From Mesorhizobium sp. GbtcB19 (GTDB taxonomy: Bacteria > Pseudomonadota > Alphaproteobacteria > Rhizobiales > Rhizobiaceae), in NCBI RefSeq assembly GCF_019091085.1, contig NZ_JAGXJY010000001.1:372001-436000 (forward strand): 64,000 bases of DNA, in the 5' to 3' direction. Numbering within the stretch: position 1 is the stretch's first letter; the number at the start of each line of letters is the position of its first letter. Below are positions 62,139-64,000 of this stretch, piece by piece. The notes beneath the pieces are model-generated. The model worked only from the letters and a program-made list of their open reading frames with translations, made no database searches and was not told the origin of the DNA. The translations under genes were made by a program, and so were the position numbers.

Positions 62139-64000
62139 CCAAGACCATTCCCACGAAAGCCCGCGCCGTGATCATCGGCGGCGGCGTCTCCGGCTGCTCG
62201 GTCGCCTACCACCTGGCCAAGCTCGGCTGGACCGACATCGTGCTCTTGGAGCGCAAGCAGCTCACCTCGGGCACCACCTGGCATGCGGCAGGGCTGATCG
62301 GCCAGTTGCGCGCCTCGCAGAACATGACGCGGCTGGCGAAATATTCGGCCGACCTGTACGTCAAGCTGGAGGCCGAGACCGATGTCGGCACCGGCATGCG
62401 CCAGGTCGGCTCGATCACGGTGGCGCTGACCGAGGAGCGCAAGCACGAGATCTACCGGCAGGCCTCTCTCGCCCGCGCCTTCGATGTCGATGTGCGCGAG
62501 ATTTCGCCGAGCGAGGTCAAGGAGATGTACCCGCATCTCAACGTCTCGGATGTGGTCGGCGCGGTGCATCTGCCGCTCGATGGACAATGCGACCCGGCCA
62601 ACATCGCCATGGCGCTTGCCAAAGGCGCGCGCCAGCGGGGTGCTGCGATCATCGAGAACGTCAAGGTCACCAAGGTCCACACCAAGAATGGTCGCGTCTC
62701 CGGCGTCTCCTGGGCACAGGGCGAGGAGCAAGGCACGATAGAAACCGACATCGTCGTCAATTGCGCCGGCATGTGGGCCCGCGAGCTTGGCCGGCAGAAC
62801 GGCGTCACCATTCCGCTGCATGCCTGCGAACATTTCTATCTCGTCACCGAGCCTATCCCCGGCCTGTCGCGGCTGCCCGTGCTGCGCGTGCCGGACGAGT
62901 GCGCCTACTACAAGGAAGACGCCGGCAAGATGATGCTCGGCGCCTTCGAGCCGGTGGCGAAGCCGTGGGGCATGGACGGCATCCGCGAGGATTTCTGCTT
63001 CGACCAGTTGCCCGAGGACATGGACCATTTCGAGCCGATCCTCGAAATGGGCGTCAACCGCATGCCGATGCTGGGCAGCGCCGGCATCCATACCTTCTTC
63101 AACGGCCCCGAAAGCTTTACCCCCGACGACCGCTACTATCTCGGCGAAGCGCCGGAACTCGCTGGCTATTGGATGGCGACCGGCTACAATTCGATCGGCA
63201 TCGTTTCCTCCGGCGGCGCCGGGATGGCGCTGGCGCAATGGATCAATGACGGCGAGGCGCCCTTCGACCTCTGGGAGGTCGACATCCGCCGCGCCCAGCC
63301 CTTCCAGAAGAACCGCCGCTATCTGAAGGAGCGCGTATCGGAAACGCTCGGCCTGCTCTATGCCGACCACTTCCCCTACCGCCAGATGGCGACATCGCGC
63401 GGCGTGCGCCGCTCGCCTCTGCATGAGCATCTGAAGGCACGCGGCGCAGTCTTCGGCGAGGTGGCGGGCTGGGAACGCGCCAACTGGTTCGCCCGCGACG
63501 GCCAGGAGCGCGAATACCGCTATTCCTGGAGGCGGCAGAACTGGTTCGACAACCAGCGCGAGGAACACCTCGCCGTGCGCAACGGCGTCGGCCTGTTCGA
63601 CATGACCTCCTTCGGCAAGATCCGCATCGAAGGCCGCGATGCCTGCGCCTTCCTGCAGCGGCTCTGCGCCAACGACATGGACGTGGCGCCCGGAAAAATC
63701 GTCTATACGCAAATGCTCAACGCCAAGGGCGGCATCGAGAGCGATCTTACCGTGACGCGGCTTTCGGAGACAGCCTATTTCCTGGTCGTGCCGGGCGCCA
63801 CGCTGCAGCGCGACCTTGCCTGGCTGCGCAAGCATGTGGTCGACGAGTTCGTCGTCATCACCGACGTGACCGCGGCCGAGGCCGTCATCTGCCTGATGGG
63901 GCCGGACTCGCGAAAACTGATCCAGAAGGTGAGCCCGAACGATTTCTCCAACGATGCCAATCCGTTCGGCACTTTTCAGGAGATCGAGATCGGCATGGGC
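62135..64000 (+). CDS. Dimethylglycine dehydrogenase-like FAD/GcvT fusion protein 3 (3' truncated by window edge)
   Basis: ATG at 62135 overlaps the aminotransferase stop codon; 622 residues are visible and the frame is open at the window end (about 190 more expected). FAD motif AVIIGGGVSGCSVAYHL and covalent-FAD His50 in SGTTWHAAGL; GcvT-type THF domain starts near 470 (REEHLAVRNGVGLFDMTSFGKIRIEGRDACAFLQRLCAND). It retains the canonical TWHAAG and is closest of the three to textbook dimethylglycine dehydrogenase. Confidence 0.9.
   Translation, partial: MTKTIPTKARAVIIGGGVSGCSVAYHLAKLGWTDIVLLERKQLTSGTTWHAAGLIGQLRASQNMTRLAKYSADLYVKLEAETDVGTGMRQVGSITVALTEERKHEIYRQASLARAFDVDVREISPSEVKEMYPHLNVSDVVGAVHLPLDGQCDPANIAMALAKGARQRGAAIIENVKVTKVHTKNGRVSGVSWAQGEEQGTIETDIVVNCAGMWARELGRQNGVTIPLHACEHFYLVTEPIPGLSRLPVLRVPDECAYYKEDAGKMMLGAFEPVAKPWGMDGIREDFCFDQLPEDMDHFEPILEMGVNRMPMLGSAGIHTFFNGPESFTPDDRYYLGEAPELAGYWMATGYNSIGIVSSGGAGMALAQWINDGEAPFDLWEVDIRRAQPFQKNRRYLKERVSETLGLLYADHFPYRQMATSRGVRRSPLHEHLKARGAVFGEVAGWERANWFARDGQEREYRYSWRRQNWFDNQREEHLAVRNGVGLFDMTSFGKIRIEGRDACAFLQRLCANDMDVAPGKIVYTQMLNAKGGIESDLTVTRLSETAYFLVVPGATLQRDLAWLRKHVVDEFVVITDVTAAEAVICLMGPDSRKLIQKVSPNDFSNDANPFGTFQEIEIGMG

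Noticed and set aside
62117..63835. 572-residue minus-strand open frame
   Set aside because: Antisense to the third DMGDH-like gene, which runs off the window.

Overview
The window reads as high-GC chromosomal DNA from a Rhizobiales alphaproteobacterium, most likely Mesorhizobium or a close relative. This is judged from gene content, codon usage, long GC-rich antisense frames, and a rhizobial type of dispersed intergenic palindrome. No rRNA, tRNA, CRISPR array, prophage or insertion sequence was found. The dominant theme is one-carbon metabolism: removal of methyl groups from betaine-like compounds and their delivery to folate and methionine.

Layout. 0-4.4 kb: the 3' part of a DddP-like M24 protein, a PhnD-like binding protein, a fatty acid desaturase divergent from an XRE regulator, and a DUF1989 protein. 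4.4-22.1 kb: a dispersed corrinoid system. It comprises a homocysteine methyltransferase, a pyrrolysine-free MttB/MtgB-type methyltransferase with a 4Fe-4S protein, a corrinoid protein, a DUF1638 protein, a small 'virulence factor' family protein, a MetV-MetF pair, a methyl-THF:corrinoid methyltransferase and a RACo/RamA-like activator. Housekeeping or unknown genes lie between them: an ECF sigma-VWA pair, dienelactone hydrolase, entericidin, an epimerase, DUF4893 and a formyltransferase-fold protein. 22.1-35.3 kb: acyltransferase, esterase, LysR, three tiny proteins, a GlxA/GbdR-like regulator, a NitT/TauT-type ABC transporter, a methyltransferase divergent from an ATP-grasp-like protein, DUF1194, purC and an M50 protease. 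35.3-37.9 kb: a dimethylglycine dehydrogenase-like flavoprotein. 38.0-45.8 kb: an eight-gene minus-strand operon with a DPPR-synthase-like HAD-UbiA protein, a DprE1 homologue, a small flippase-like protein, an epimerase, an aminotransferase, a GT-C-like membrane protein and an FkbM methyltransferase. 46.1-49.0 kb: a small exported protein and an MscS channel. 49.2-54.4 kb: soxBDAG, heterotetrameric sarcosine oxidase. 54.6-64.0 kb: an MFS exporter, a nitroreductase, an XRE-cupin regulator, and an operon of two DMGDH/GcvT flavoproteins flanking a homocysteine methyltransferase and an aminotransferase. The last gene runs off the window.

How it may work together. The MttB-type protein would move a methyl from a quaternary amine such as glycine betaine to the corrinoid protein. 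The pterin-domain protein would exchange it with THF and the homocysteine-domain protein would pass it to homocysteine, while the activator rescues oxidised cobalamin. The last four parts together match a split methionine synthase. DMGDH-like enzymes and sarcosine oxidase would finish demethylation to glycine. Two operator families tie the genes together: ATAAAGA-N2-TCTTTAT before the homocysteine and pterin components, and GTCGCAAA sites before the regulator, mttB/corrinoid gene and a DMGDH gene. Four of the corrinoid partners carry Arg/Gly-rich tails, while the corrinoid protein itself has a very acidic N-terminus.
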